Source: Pseudoalteromonas arctica A 37-1-2
Lineage (GTDB): Bacteria; Pseudomonadota; Gammaproteobacteria; Enterobacterales; Alteromonadaceae
DNA: 64,000 nt
Direction of reading: 5' to 3'
Assembly: GCF_000238395.3 (NCBI RefSeq)
Contig: NZ_CP011025.1
Span: 310,001-374,000, forward strand
A program made the translations under genes and the position numbers. Positions within the stretch are counted from its first letter, which is position 1; the number at the start of each line of letters is the position of its first letter. The notes under the pieces were generated by a model, which had not been told where the DNA came from, did no database searches, and was given only the letters and a program-made list of their open reading frames with translations. This document shows positions 22,754-31,008 of the stretch, one piece after another.

Positions 22754-23958
22754 CAGAAATACTGTTGATCCGCACGGGTCAAACCGAGCAAGAATTGCTT
22801 AATTGGTTGATTTACTCACCACAAGAACAAGAAATAATAGCCAGTGGCGAGTTACCAAATGCAGAGCATTTAAGTGAGCTAAGCGAAAAAGCACTTACCC
22901 GAGAAGTGGTCGTGTTGTTACCAAGTGATCAAGTGCAATTAAAAACGGTCGCTTTGCCAACAAAATGGAATCGCAAGCTTGAGCAAGCATTGCCATACAT
23001 GCTTGAAGAAGATATAGCATGTGACGTAGATGAACTGTTTATAGCAGTAGCGCAGCCGACAATGCTTGGTGAGCAACATGCAATTCGTGTCGCAATGACA
23101 GACCGTGAATGGTTTGAACAATGGCTCGCATTATTTGTAGAGCATAATCTATCAGTATACAGAATATTACCCGATGCTTTGTTGTTACCGCTTGCAGATG
23201 ATGGCGCAGTCACCGCTATCGAGCTCAATAACCAATGGTTATTTAAGCAAGGGCAATGGCATATTGGTGCGGTTGAATCTAGTTGGTTAAATGGCTACTT
23301 AACAGCCATGGGTAATCCTGATATTAAGCATTTTAGCCCAGCTAGTCAGTTTCCAGAAAGCGTTAACTTACAAGCGCAAACAAGTGAGTACGACTTACCT
23401 CTAGCATTATTTGCAAAGCAGTTAGATAGCGTTAATTTTAACTTACGCCAAGGTATGTATCAGCTTAAAAAGCAAAGCGCCTTATGGTGGGGTTACTGGA
23501 AAGGCGCCGCAATTATAGCAAGTGTTGCATTGGTTTCTACGATTACAATAAAAGCTATTGAGTTACACCAACTTAATACACAAGTAGAATTAGCTAAAGC
23601 TCAAGTAGTCGACAGATACCAAAAAGCATTTCCAGGAACTAAAGTTCGCCCCAATCTAATTAAAAGCCAAATTAAAGGCGCGTTAGATAAAGTGCAAGGC
23701 TCAAGTGAGTCGGGCTTTTTAGACTTAACGACTAATTTGGTTGATGTATTTTCGCAAGTTAGCGAATTTACACCTGAAACACTTCGTTATGACAAACGTC
23801 GCAATGAGCTGCGTATTCGTGCACGCGCTAAAGACTTCCAAACCTTTGGTAAAGTGAAAATCATACTAGAAAAACAAGGTTTAACTGTTGAGCAAGGGTC
23901 TTTAAATAATGACGGTGATTATGTCGTTGGTGAAATTAAACTGCGAGGTGCAGTATGA
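22750..23958 (+). CDS. gspL: Type II secretion protein GspL
   Basis: GspL anchors the GspE ATPase to the membrane. The GTG at 22750 overlaps the gspK stop by 4 bases. The N-terminal actin-like cytoplasmic domain (about 1-235) contains LPYMLEEDIACDVDELF. A single membrane helix lies near 250-268 (WKGAAIIASVALVSTITIKA), followed by a periplasmic ferredoxin-like domain. The 402 residues match the family. It is coupled to gspM by a 4-base overlap. Confidence 0.94.
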   Translation: MTEILLIRTGQTEQELLNWLIYSPQEQEIIASGELPNAEHLSELSEKALTREVVVLLPSDQVQLKTVALPTKWNRKLEQALPYMLEEDIACDVDELFIAVAQPTMLGEQHAIRVAMTDREWFEQWLALFVEHNLSVYRILPDALLLPLADDGAVTAIELNNQWLFKQGQWHIGAVESSWLNGYLTAMGNPDIKHFSPASQFPESVNLQAQTSEYDLPLALFAKQLDSVNFNLRQGMYQLKKQSALWWGYWKGAAIIASVALVSTITIKAIELHQLNTQVELAKAQVVDRYQKAFPGTKVRPNLIKSQIKGALDKVQGSSESGFLDLTTNLVDVFSQVSEFTPETLRYDKRRNELRIRARAKDFQTFGKVKIILEKQGLTVEQGSLNNDGDYVVGEIKLRGAV

Positions 23959-24428
23959 AAAAGCAGTTAATGCAACAATGGCGCTCGCTTAAAGAGCAAG
24001 AACAACAATTGGTAATGGTCGCTGGTGGCGTGTTTATTATTTTTGTTTTAGTAATGGGAATATTTCGACCATTAAATAATGCGATAGAAAAGGCACAGCA
24101 ATCTCAAATTAAACAACAAGAGCTATTAGCTTGGGTTGATGACAGTATTGTTAAACTAAAGGCTGCGGGTAACACCAGTGTTGCTAGCAATGCAAACTTA
24201 AGCCAAATTGTTAATTCTACACGTGGGCGCCATCAAATAAGTATTAGTAAAATGCAGCCAAGTAGTGATTCGCTACGTTTGACGCTCGACTCTGTAGAAT
24301 TTAATCAGTTAATAGAGTGGTTAGATGAGTTAGTGAATCAGCATGGCTTAAAAATTGAAAACTTAGATTTGAGCCGCGATGATAAATCAGGCTATGTGCG
24401 TGTCAGCCGTTTAGTATTAGAGAATTAA
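23955..24428 (+). CDS. gspM: Type II secretion protein GspM
   Basis: This is the small bitopic partner of GspL. The 157 residues carry a cytoplasmic start MKKQLMQQWRSLKEQEQQLV, a membrane helix at about 18-37, and a periplasmic domain with GRHQISISKMQPS. Its identity rests on position and the membrane/heptad pattern because GspM is weakly conserved. It is overlapped with gspL and 3 bases from gspN. Confidence 0.92.
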   Translation: MKKQLMQQWRSLKEQEQQLVMVAGGVFIIFVLVMGIFRPLNNAIEKAQQSQIKQQELLAWVDDSIVKLKAAGNTSVASNANLSQIVNSTRGRHQISISKMQPSSDSLRLTLDSVEFNQLIEWLDELVNQHGLKIENLDLSRDDKSGYVRVSRLVLEN

Positions 24429-24431
24429 TTA

Positions 24432-25190
24432 ATGAAAAAAATAATAACGTTATCGGCTGTCTTTTTAATTAGTTTTATTGTGTTTTGTATTATTAAATTA
24501 CCAGCACATATTGCACTAGATATAGCAAAACCGTACTTTCCAAAGCAATTAGAAGTAGGCCAAACTGTAGGCACTGTTTGGCAAGGTCAAATGATGCAAG
24601 TTCGTTTTGATGGTGAACAGTTAAATAATGTGCGCTGGGACATTGCTGGCTGGAAGTTATTTACAGGCAAGCTAAATGCGAATGTGAAGTTTGGTAATGC
24701 ACGAGAGCGTAGTGATATCTCGGGTTATGCTGATGTAAGTTATGGGCTTTTTAATCAAGAAGTTAAAGTGACTGACGGCCTAGTGCGCTCAACAGTAGAG
24801 CGTGCAATGCAGCGCGTGCAGCTTCCCCTACCTGTAACCGCTAAAGGACGTGTAATTTTAGAACTTGATGAATACAGCTCAGGTGCACCTTATTGTGATT
24901 CACTAAAAGGTGAAATAGCGAGCCCTAATATTGACGTGCAAGGCTTAAATGGGTGGTTTAATATTGGCCCTCTGGCTGGTAAGTTAAGCTGTAAGTCGGG
25001 CGATATTGCTATATTAATTGACCCAGACAATACGCTTGGCCTTGAGGCAGATGCTACACTTAAAGCTAATTTCGACTTTAGTGTGGCAGGTTATGTAAAA
25101 CCAGATGCTAGCTTACCTAAAGATGTACATGATGCGGTTAAATTTTTAGGCCGACCAGATAGCCAAGGTCGTTACCCGCTCAACTTTTAA
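24432..25190 (+). CDS. gspN: Type II secretion protein GspN
   Basis: GspN is a non-essential periplasm-facing component found only in some type II systems. The 252 residues begin with one membrane helix (about 4-23). The body contains VGTVWQGQMMQVRFDGEQL, NNVRWDIAGWKLFTGKL and a C-terminal GRPDSQGRYPLNF, all characteristic of the family. It ends the gsp operon. GspA, GspB and the GspO peptidase are not in the window. Confidence 0.93.
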   Translation: MKKIITLSAVFLISFIVFCIIKLPAHIALDIAKPYFPKQLEVGQTVGTVWQGQMMQVRFDGEQLNNVRWDIAGWKLFTGKLNANVKFGNARERSDISGYADVSYGLFNQEVKVTDGLVRSTVERAMQRVQLPLPVTAKGRVILELDEYSSGAPYCDSLKGEIASPNIDVQGLNGWFNIGPLAGKLSCKSGDIAILIDPDNTLGLEADATLKANFDFSVAGYVKPDASLPKDVHDAVKFLGRPDSQGRYPLNF

Positions 25191-25212
25191 TGTTTGAATA
25201 TAAAGAGTTTTA

Positions 25213-25800
25213 ATGCAAATACCCCAATTTACTGAGCTGCACGCAAAGCAGCTCAGCACATTTTTAAATACCCAATCTCAAGCAATGACCCTTCAACAAA
25301 GCCAAGGCTATTTATTTGGCGTTATTTGTTCGCCCAATCCATTAGATGTGCATGAGTGGCTTGAGCAGATATTACCAAATACAGCTAATGATTTAGATGA
25401 AGAAGTACTTTTCTTGTTTATGGCGCTATATCATAAAATTAGTGAGCAAGTATTTGAAACAGGATACAAATTACCTAACACATTTGATGCTGAGTTTTGT
25501 AAGTCATGGAGTAAAGGTTTCTTAGTTGCAACCAAAGCTTACGCAGAGCCTTTGTTAAATGCACCGCAATTAGACACTGACTTTAAACAAGCATTAGAAA
25601 GTGCGTTAAGTACATTAAGCTTTTTTGCACTCGACCAGCTTGCAATAGCTCAGATTGCCAAACAAAATAACATGACTATAGAAGCCTTGTGTCAGTACCA
25701 ATATGAATCAATGGGTGACTTTGCATTAGGGTTTGCTGAACTAATTGAAGTGGTCGCAATTAATAGCGGTTTGATAACCGACGAGAGTTGGGAAGAGTAA
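25213..25800 (+). CDS. UPF0149 (YecA/YgfB) family protein
   Basis: The 195-residue protein matches the UPF0149 family: LSTFLNTQSQAMTLQQSQGY followed by LFGVICSPNPLDVHEWLEQI, and a central KSWSKGFLVA helix pair. The SEC-C zinc tail of E. coli YecA is missing, so it is more like YgfB in architecture. Its function is not established here. It begins 22 bases after gspN and could be read with the gsp operon. A hairpin overlapping the end of the next, convergent gene probably terminates it. Confidence 0.75.
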   Translation: MQIPQFTELHAKQLSTFLNTQSQAMTLQQSQGYLFGVICSPNPLDVHEWLEQILPNTANDLDEEVLFLFMALYHKISEQVFETGYKLPNTFDAEFCKSWSKGFLVATKAYAEPLLNAPQLDTDFKQALESALSTLSFFALDQLAIAQIAKQNNMTIEALCQYQYESMGDFALGFAELIEVVAINSGLITDESWEE

Positions 25801-25811
25801 TTATTAATACC

Positions 25812-25837
25812 AGGCGCTTAGTTTAATCTAAGTGCCT
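25812..25837. terminator. Hairpin between convergent genes
   Basis: AGGCGCTTAG at 25812-25821 pairs with CTAAGTGCCT at 25828-25837 (10 bp with one G-T pair; loop TTTAAT). It overlaps the stop codon of the minus-strand gene. There is no strong T run on either side, so it may be a weak bidirectional terminator. Confidence 0.5.
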
Positions 25838-26034
25838 AGCTCTAATATAATATCCGTGCAGCCTTGTTTGCACTTTACTACGCCTTTACCAGGTTCACTG
25901 GTGGCTAAATTAAGTGTTAAAACCCCATTACACTTCTCACACTTTAACGTTTTGCCTTGTGCCAATTGCTTGAGCATATTGCGTTGTTTATGAAATGAGT
26001 CGCTTGCTTTTTTATTTAATCCTGAAAAATCCAC
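25828..26034 (-). CDS. Small zinc-ribbon-like protein of unknown function
   Basis: The 68-residue product has two cysteine pairs, C-x2-C in KCEKCNG near 32-35 and C-x3-C in CKQGC near 55-59, suggesting a small zinc ribbon. The start is GTG overlapping the stop of the upstream gene by one base (TAGTG), so it is probably translationally coupled. I do not recognise the family; such small proteins occur beside housekeeping genes in Alteromonadales. The coding frame is real-looking because of the tight coupling and the spaced cysteines. Confidence 0.65.
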   Translation of the reverse strand: MDFSGLNKKASDSFHKQRNMLKQLAQGKTLKCEKCNGVLTLNLATSEPGKGVVKCKQGCTDIILELGT

Positions 26035-26393
26035 TACTTTGCTCGCTTTTGCTCTAATGCTTCAGTCACTATTTTACATACTGTATTTAAACGATCGCCA
26101 TAAAAATAAAGGTTTAAGTCACGTTCACGACAATAGCGTAGGTGAAATAACTGAACAGAGTCATCTGTTGTAAACGTTTTTTCTACGTACTCACCCTCAG
26201 ATTCAGACAATTTAAGTTGAGTGCTGATTCTATTTTTAGCCATATTTGCAGCAGGGCTTCTGTTAACCTTACTTGCATCACTTAAAAAACCAATGCCTTC
26301 ACCTAATAACCTTTCGCGAGGTTCTTTTATAAGCGGATGATCGATTGTAAAAAAGGCAAGGATCACAACTACCAAAATAATAAATTTTTTCAT
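26034..26393 (-). CDS. Unknown membrane-anchored or exported small protein
   Basis: The 119-residue protein opens with a hydrophobic helix at about 3-17 (KFIILVVVILAFFTI), either an uncleaved anchor or a signal peptide. The rest is a soluble, presumably periplasmic domain with HLRYCRERDLNLYFYGDRLN and a second cysteine in NTVCKIV, so a disulphide is possible. I do not recognise the family. It is coupled to the small zinc-ribbon-like gene downstream and divergent from ccoG. Confidence 0.65.
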   Translation of the reverse strand: MKKFIILVVVILAFFTIDHPLIKEPRERLLGEGIGFLSDASKVNRSPAANMAKNRISTQLKLSESEGEYVEKTFTTDDSVQLFHLRYCRERDLNLYFYGDRLNTVCKIVTEALEQKRAK

Positions 26394-26517
26394 GGATACG
26401 TAAACCTTGATCTAAGTAGGGTTGAATTACCATGCAGTGTAATAAACTGCATTTTAAAAGCAAGTAACTGGGATGAATAAATTATTAGCGATCTATGCCA
26501 GTAATTTTAACCAACAT

Positions 26518-26526
26518 TGTTATAAT
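26518..26526 (+). promoter_or_regulatory. Extended -10 promoter candidate for ccoG
   Basis: TGTTATAAT is a perfect extended -10 element. The -35 position has no good match, which is tolerated for this promoter class. It lies about 155 bases before the ccoG start. No FNR box (TTGAT-N4-ATCAA) is visible in 26394-26681. Confidence 0.4.
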
Positions 26527-26681
26527 GGTTAACAGCAGTCAGATATTTCTGAAATATCTGAAAGTATTCGAGAAGGCAATTTATTAAAGTAAATCTGCCT
26601 AGCAAGTAACTTGCTAGCTTTAAGTATAGAGTACTTGAGTATTGCTGGATTTTTATTTCCAAGCGGCGTTGAGGAACTTCG

Positions 26682-28112
26682 ATGGACAAGCAAATTAAAG
26701 TAAAGAATATCCCTGTAGAGGTGAAAATCCAAAAACCGGATTTAAGCCGTCAAGATGATAGGTTCAATCCCCGAAATCGTATTTATGTGCGTGCCGTAAA
26801 AGGCCTACATCAATTACTTAGGCAGCGCATTGGCTTTTTAGGCCTACTTGCGTTTATGTTACTTCCTTGGATTAATTTTAACGGCCAGCAAGCAGTGCTG
26901 TTTGATCTAATTGGTCAAAAATACAATATTTTTGGTTTAACGCTATGGCCTCAAGATTTTACCATATTAGCGTTTATTTTTATGCTGGCAGCATTTGCGC
27001 TGTTTTTAGTGACCACCTTCTATGGACGGGTGTGGTGTGGCTACACATGTCCGCAAACTGTTTGGACCTTTATTTTTATTTGGTTTGAAGAAAAGCTTGA
27101 GGGCACGGCTAATCAGCGTAAAAAACTCGATCAAAGACCCATGAATTTTGATAAGTTTTGGCGTAAAACGGCAAAGCATACTAGTTGGGTATTGTTTTCG
27201 TTATATACCGCTATTTCTTTTGTGGGTTACTTTACGCCAATCAGAGAGTTACTTCCTGATTTTGTAACGTTTAACGTGGGTGGTTATGCACTAGTCAGTA
27301 TTATTTTCTTTGCTGCGTGTACCTATGGTAATGCCGGTTGGATGCGTGAAATTATGTGTTTACACATTTGCCCTTACTCACGTTTTCAATCAGCTATGTT
27401 TGATAAAGATACATACACTGTAACGTACGACGAAAGCCGTGGTGAAAGCCGTGGTCCTCGTTCACGTAAAGTAGATCATGAAGATTTAGAGCTAGGCGAC
27501 TGTATCGACTGCAACCTGTGTGTTCAAGTGTGCCCAACAGGTATTGATATTAGAAATGGGCTGCAAGCTGAGTGTATTAACTGTGGTGCATGTATTGATG
27601 CGTGTGATGGCGTAATGGATAAAATGGAATACCCGCGTGGACTTATTTCATATACGACAGAGCGAAACCTCGAAACCCCAGAAAATAAAACGAATCCACT
27701 ACGAGCTAAAATCATTGGTTACACGGTCATACTTGTTGTGCTTACGGGAGCACTTGTAGCTAATATAGCGCTGCGTAAAACAATGGACTTTGATATCATT
27801 CGTGATCGAAACCAATTATATCGTGTCGATTTTGATGGTTTAGTAGAGAACACCTACACATTAAAGGTAATCAACAAGGCGCAGTACGAGCAAACTTTTA
27901 ATATTAAAGTGCAAGGGTTAGATAACTTTAAGTATATTGGTAAGCAGTCATTTACTGTGCAGGCAGGGCAATCTCATAATGTGCCATTGTCGCTTGTAAT
28001 GGACCCTTATGATTTGAAGGTGTCGATGACAGAGTTTAACTTTGTGCTTTCACCGGTAGATGAGCCGGATGAGACAATATCGCAGTCGAGTAACTTTTTT
28101 AAAGCGCGATAA
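26682..28112 (+). CDS. ccoG: Cytochrome c oxidase accessory protein CcoG (polyferredoxin)
   Basis: CcoG (RdxA/FixG) is a membrane iron-sulphur protein involved in copper handling during cbb3 oxidase assembly. The 476 residues show four to five membrane helices. Cysteine motifs include CGYTCPQTVW and CLHICPYSRFQ, and two ferredoxin-type clusters CIDCNLCVQVCPTGID and CINCGACIDACD. A C-terminal IgFAM-like domain begins near residue 360. The start follows a GAGGAA ribosome site. Unusually it stands alone here, not next to ccoNOPQ or ccoS. A terminator follows. Confidence 0.95.
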   Translation: MDKQIKVKNIPVEVKIQKPDLSRQDDRFNPRNRIYVRAVKGLHQLLRQRIGFLGLLAFMLLPWINFNGQQAVLFDLIGQKYNIFGLTLWPQDFTILAFIFMLAAFALFLVTTFYGRVWCGYTCPQTVWTFIFIWFEEKLEGTANQRKKLDQRPMNFDKFWRKTAKHTSWVLFSLYTAISFVGYFTPIRELLPDFVTFNVGGYALVSIIFFAACTYGNAGWMREIMCLHICPYSRFQSAMFDKDTYTVTYDESRGESRGPRSRKVDHEDLELGDCIDCNLCVQVCPTGIDIRNGLQAECINCGACIDACDGVMDKMEYPRGLISYTTERNLETPENKTNPLRAKIIGYTVILVVLTGALVANIALRKTMDFDIIRDRNQLYRVDFDGLVENTYTLKVINKAQYEQTFNIKVQGLDNFKYIGKQSFTVQAGQSHNVPLSLVMDPYDLKVSMTEFNFVLSPVDEPDETISQSSNFFKAR

Positions 28113-28154
28113 TCACAACCTACCTTAAATAGGTAAGTTGATATAGCAATTAAC

Positions 28155-28183
28155 AAAAGCGGGTATATAACCCGCTTTTTATT
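28155..28183 (+). terminator. Terminator after ccoG
   Basis: AAAAGCGGGT / AACCCGCTTTT forms a 10-bp stem with an ATAT-type loop and is followed by T-rich sequence. It lies 40 bases after ccoG and just before srkA. Confidence 0.8.
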
Positions 28184-28198
28184 TTATATAAGAAGAGT

Positions 28199-29173
28199 AT
28201 GAGTAAATTTAGTTTTATTGACTTAACACCTGATCTAATACTCGATGCAATAGAAAGCGTAGGTGTGTACGCTGAATCTGGTTTGTTGGCACTCAATAGC
28301 TATGAAAACAGAGTGTACCAATTTAAAGCCGATGATGGCCTGCGTTACGTAGTGAAGTTTTATCGCCCAGAGCGCTGGAGTAAAGAGCAAATTCAAGAAG
28401 AGCATGACTTTGCATTTGAACTGGCAGAAGCGGAAGTGCCTGTTGTTGCCCCTATTTTATATAATGGGCAAAGCTTGTTTGAACACGAAGGTTATTTGTT
28501 TGTGTTGTTTCCAAGTGTCGGCGGGCGTTTATTTGAGGTTGATAACTTAGATCAGCTTGATGTAATGGGGCGTTTAATTGGCCGTATGCACCAAGTAGCT
28601 AAAACAAAGCCTTTTACTTATAGGCCAACAGTTACTTGCGAGGAGTATTTACATACAGCCAAAGTTCATCTTCAAAAAAGTAACTTAGTGCCTATGGGAA
28701 TAAATACTGCCTTTTATACTATTTTAGATTTAGTGATAGAGCAGGCGCAAAAACAGTATAAAGATGTGCAAAGTATTCGCTTACATGGTGACTGCCACGT
28801 TGGTAATATTTTGTGGGCAGGTGATGCGCTCATGTTTGTTGATTTAGATGACAGCCGCCAAGGTCCTGCAATCCAAGATTTATGGATGATGCTCAGTGGC
28901 GATAGAGCGACGCAACTGTTACAGTTAGACACCCTTGTGAGTGCGTATGAAGAGTTTTGTGATTTTGATCACTCTCAACTCAAATTAATTGAACCGCTGC
29001 GAGCGATGCGTATTATCCATTATATGGGATGGGTAGCTAAACGATGGAGCGATCCTGCCTTTGTGCGGAACTTTACATGGTTTGCTGATGACAAATACTG
29101 GGAGCAACAAATTTTAGCACTGAAGGAGCAACTTGCAGCACTGCAAGAAGCACCGTTAAAGTTATTGCCGTAA
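28199..29173 (+). CDS. srkA: Stress response serine/threonine kinase SrkA (YihE)
   Basis: SrkA/YihE is a protein kinase of the aminoglycoside-phosphotransferase fold that protects against stress-induced death in E. coli. The 324-residue protein has the opening YESGLLALNSYENRVYQ-like segment with RYVVKFYRPERW (ATP-binding lysine), the catalytic LHGDCHVGNILW and the metal-binding FVDLDDSRQGP. It lies 35 bases before dsbA, reproducing the conserved yihE-dsbA pair of enterobacteria. Confidence 0.93.
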   Translation: MSKFSFIDLTPDLILDAIESVGVYAESGLLALNSYENRVYQFKADDGLRYVVKFYRPERWSKEQIQEEHDFAFELAEAEVPVVAPILYNGQSLFEHEGYLFVLFPSVGGRLFEVDNLDQLDVMGRLIGRMHQVAKTKPFTYRPTVTCEEYLHTAKVHLQKSNLVPMGINTAFYTILDLVIEQAQKQYKDVQSIRLHGDCHVGNILWAGDALMFVDLDDSRQGPAIQDLWMMLSGDRATQLLQLDTLVSAYEEFCDFDHSQLKLIEPLRAMRIIHYMGWVAKRWSDPAFVRNFTWFADDKYWEQQILALKEQLAALQEAPLKLLP

Positions 29174-29207
29174 TATTTTATTTAAAGACAAGTACAACGA
29201 GATACAA

Positions 29208-29831
29208 ATGCTTAAAAAATTAAAACTGAGTTTATTACTTTTATGTTTACCATTTGCAGCACTTGCTGCACAGTTTGAAGTTGATAATCAATACACTGTT
29301 ATTGATGTAGACAAAAGTACATCACCACAAGTAACCGAGTTTTTCTCATTTTACTGTCCACATTGTTTTAAATTTGAACCAGTAGCAAAAGCAATTGAAC
29401 AAGGCTTGCCAGAAGGCGCGGAGTTTATTAAAAACCACGTGAACTTTTTAGGTGGCGTGTCGCCACAAGCACAAAGTAATTTAAGCTTTGCCTACTTAAT
29501 TGCTAAGCAGCATGGTCAGGCGCAGAGTATTAGCGATCAAATTTTTAAAAGTATTCATGTTCAGCGTGCTCCTTTAACTGAAATGAAAGACGTTAAAAAA
29601 TTACTTGAAGTAAACGGTATTGATAGCGCAACGTTTGATCAAGAAATTGCAAGCATGCCAGTTATTTCGGCTGAGCAAGCAATGCAAAACAAACAAAATA
29701 AATATTCAAAATTAGGCGCACTTACAGGTGTACCTACTTTTATTGTTAACGATAAATATAAAATAAACCTCAACACCATCAAAAATCAAAAAGAACTTGA
29801 TGAGTTAGTAGCGTTTTTATTAGCACTATAA
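29208..29831 (+). CDS. dsbA: Thiol:disulphide interchange protein DsbA (first copy)
   Basis: This periplasmic dithiol oxidase introduces disulphides into exported proteins. The 207 residues include a signal peptide ending near residue 20 (ALA-AQF). The catalytic C50-P-H-C53, identical to E. coli DsbA, lies in FFSFYCPHCFKFEP, and the cis-proline is in TGVPTFIVN. It is downstream of srkA and followed after 16 bases by a paralogue with a different active site. It probably serves the type II secretion substrates and other periplasmic proteins. Confidence 0.95.
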   Translation: MLKKLKLSLLLLCLPFAALAAQFEVDNQYTVIDVDKSTSPQVTEFFSFYCPHCFKFEPVAKAIEQGLPEGAEFIKNHVNFLGGVSPQAQSNLSFAYLIAKQHGQAQSISDQIFKSIHVQRAPLTEMKDVKKLLEVNGIDSATFDQEIASMPVISAEQAMQNKQNKYSKLGALTGVPTFIVNDKYKINLNTIKNQKELDELVAFLLAL

Positions 29832-29847
29832 ATTTCGGAGCATAATA

Positions 29848-30486
29848 ATGATTAAATTAGTTAAAGCAGGTTTGCTTGCAGTACTACTTCCTATGGCGGC
29901 AACAAGCTTTGCAGCAACGTATGAAGAAGGCGTGCATTACGACGTTGTTTCTGAGCGCGCAACTAAAAAGCCAGAAATTAAAGAGTTTTTCTCATTTTAC
30001 TGCCCTGCATGTAATAACATGGAAGCACTAATTGGTGAGTTTAAGCCTAAGCTTGATAAAAACGTTAAATTTAAAAAGAGCCATGTTGATTTTGTAGGTG
30101 TACGCGACCCAGAAAACCAACAGATGATGAGCCAAGCACTCGCTACTGCAGAAGTGCTTCCGCAAAAAGATAAAATTGTCTCTGCAATCTTTAATCATAT
30201 TCATACAAAGCGCGCTAGTTTTAATGAGCTTGCAGATGTAAAAGATATATTTGTAGCGCAGGGCGTTGATGGCGATAAGTTTGATAAGCTGTTTAAAAGC
30301 TTCTCGGTACGAACGCTGAGCTCTAAAATGAAACGCGATCAAGACTACTTTAAAGAAAAAGGCGCACTACGTGGCGTACCTACATTTATTGTAAATGGTA
30401 AGTATAAATTAAACCTAGGTCGTGAGTCGGGTATTACTGAACCAGAAGATATTAGCAAACTGATTAATTACTTAGCTAACAAGTAA
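29848..30486 (+). CDS. DsbA-family thiol oxidase, CPAC active site (second copy)
   Basis: The 212-residue DsbA-like protein has a signal peptide ending near residue 22 (SFA-ATY), the active site C52-P-A-C55 in FFSFYCPACNNME, and the cis-proline loop RGVPTFIVN. The FFSFYCP context and overall length match its upstream neighbour, so this is a tandem duplication that has diverged. Replacing His by Ala in the CxxC dipeptide should lower the redox potential and oxidising power in DsbA-type proteins; a changed substrate range is inference. A strong terminator ends the operon. Confidence 0.92.
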   Translation: MIKLVKAGLLAVLLPMAATSFAATYEEGVHYDVVSERATKKPEIKEFFSFYCPACNNMEALIGEFKPKLDKNVKFKKSHVDFVGVRDPENQQMMSQALATAEVLPQKDKIVSAIFNHIHTKRASFNELADVKDIFVAQGVDGDKFDKLFKSFSVRTLSSKMKRDQDYFKEKGALRGVPTFIVNGKYKLNLGRESGITEPEDISKLINYLANK

Positions 30487-30500
30487 GTTTAGCTAAAACT

Positions 30501-30526
30501 AAAAAAGCTCCTTAAGGAGCTTTTTT
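30501..30526 (+). terminator. Terminator after the second dsbA
   Basis: AAAAAAGCTCC / GGAGCTTTTTT is a nearly perfect palindrome with a TTAA centre and six T residues, located 15 bases after the stop. Confidence 0.88.
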
Positions 30527-30545
30527 GCTTTATAAGGATATAGCG

Positions 30546-30998
30546 ATGGAAAAAATATTAGTATCGAGTTGTTTGCTAGGGCAGCCTGTTCGCTACGATG
30601 GTAGAGGACACGCAATTTTGCATCCACAGCTTAATTTGTGGCAAAAACAAAATAGATTAATTGTGTTTTGTCCTGAGGTCGCTGGTGGGCTTCCTACTCC
30701 TAGAGCTCCTGCTGAAATAATACAGGGGAGTGTAGTTACTAATTTAGGGGAAGATGTAACAGAACAGTTTCAAACTGGAGCTAATATAGCGCTAGAACTC
30801 TGTAAAAAGAATCAAGTTCGTTTTGCTCTACTTAAAGAATCGAGCCCTTCTTGCGGACGAAATACAATATATGATGGAAAGCATCGCGGAGTAAAAATCG
30901 AAGGGCTAGGTTTAACTACAGCATTATTAATAAAAAATGGTATTCAAGTATTTAGTGAAGAGCAAATACCAGCACTTATAAAAGTACTGGCACTTTAA
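30546..30998 (+). CDS. DUF523 family protein
   Basis: The protein matches DUF523 over its length: the opening ILVSSCLLGQPVRYDGRG, the cysteine-proline CPEVAGGLPTPRAPAEI, and the later KESSPSCGRNTIYDG. These three conserved cysteines could bind metal or a cluster. I start at the ATG at 30546 because the family begins here and an AAGGA ribosome site is 6-10 bases upstream; the in-frame ATG-like start at 30525 lies inside the preceding terminator. The product is 150 residues. Some family members are linked to tRNA thiolation, but I cannot assign a function. Confidence 0.85.
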   Translation: MEKILVSSCLLGQPVRYDGRGHAILHPQLNLWQKQNRLIVFCPEVAGGLPTPRAPAEIIQGSVVTNLGEDVTEQFQTGANIALELCKKNQVRFALLKESSPSCGRNTIYDGKHRGVKIEGLGLTTALLIKNGIQVFSEEQIPALIKVLAL

Positions 30999-31008
30999 TT
31001 TTGGCTGG

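Noticed and set aside
22012..22791. 259-codon minus-strand open frame
   Set aside because: It is antisense to gspK and the start of gspL, has no start signal, and its composition mirrors the coding strand.
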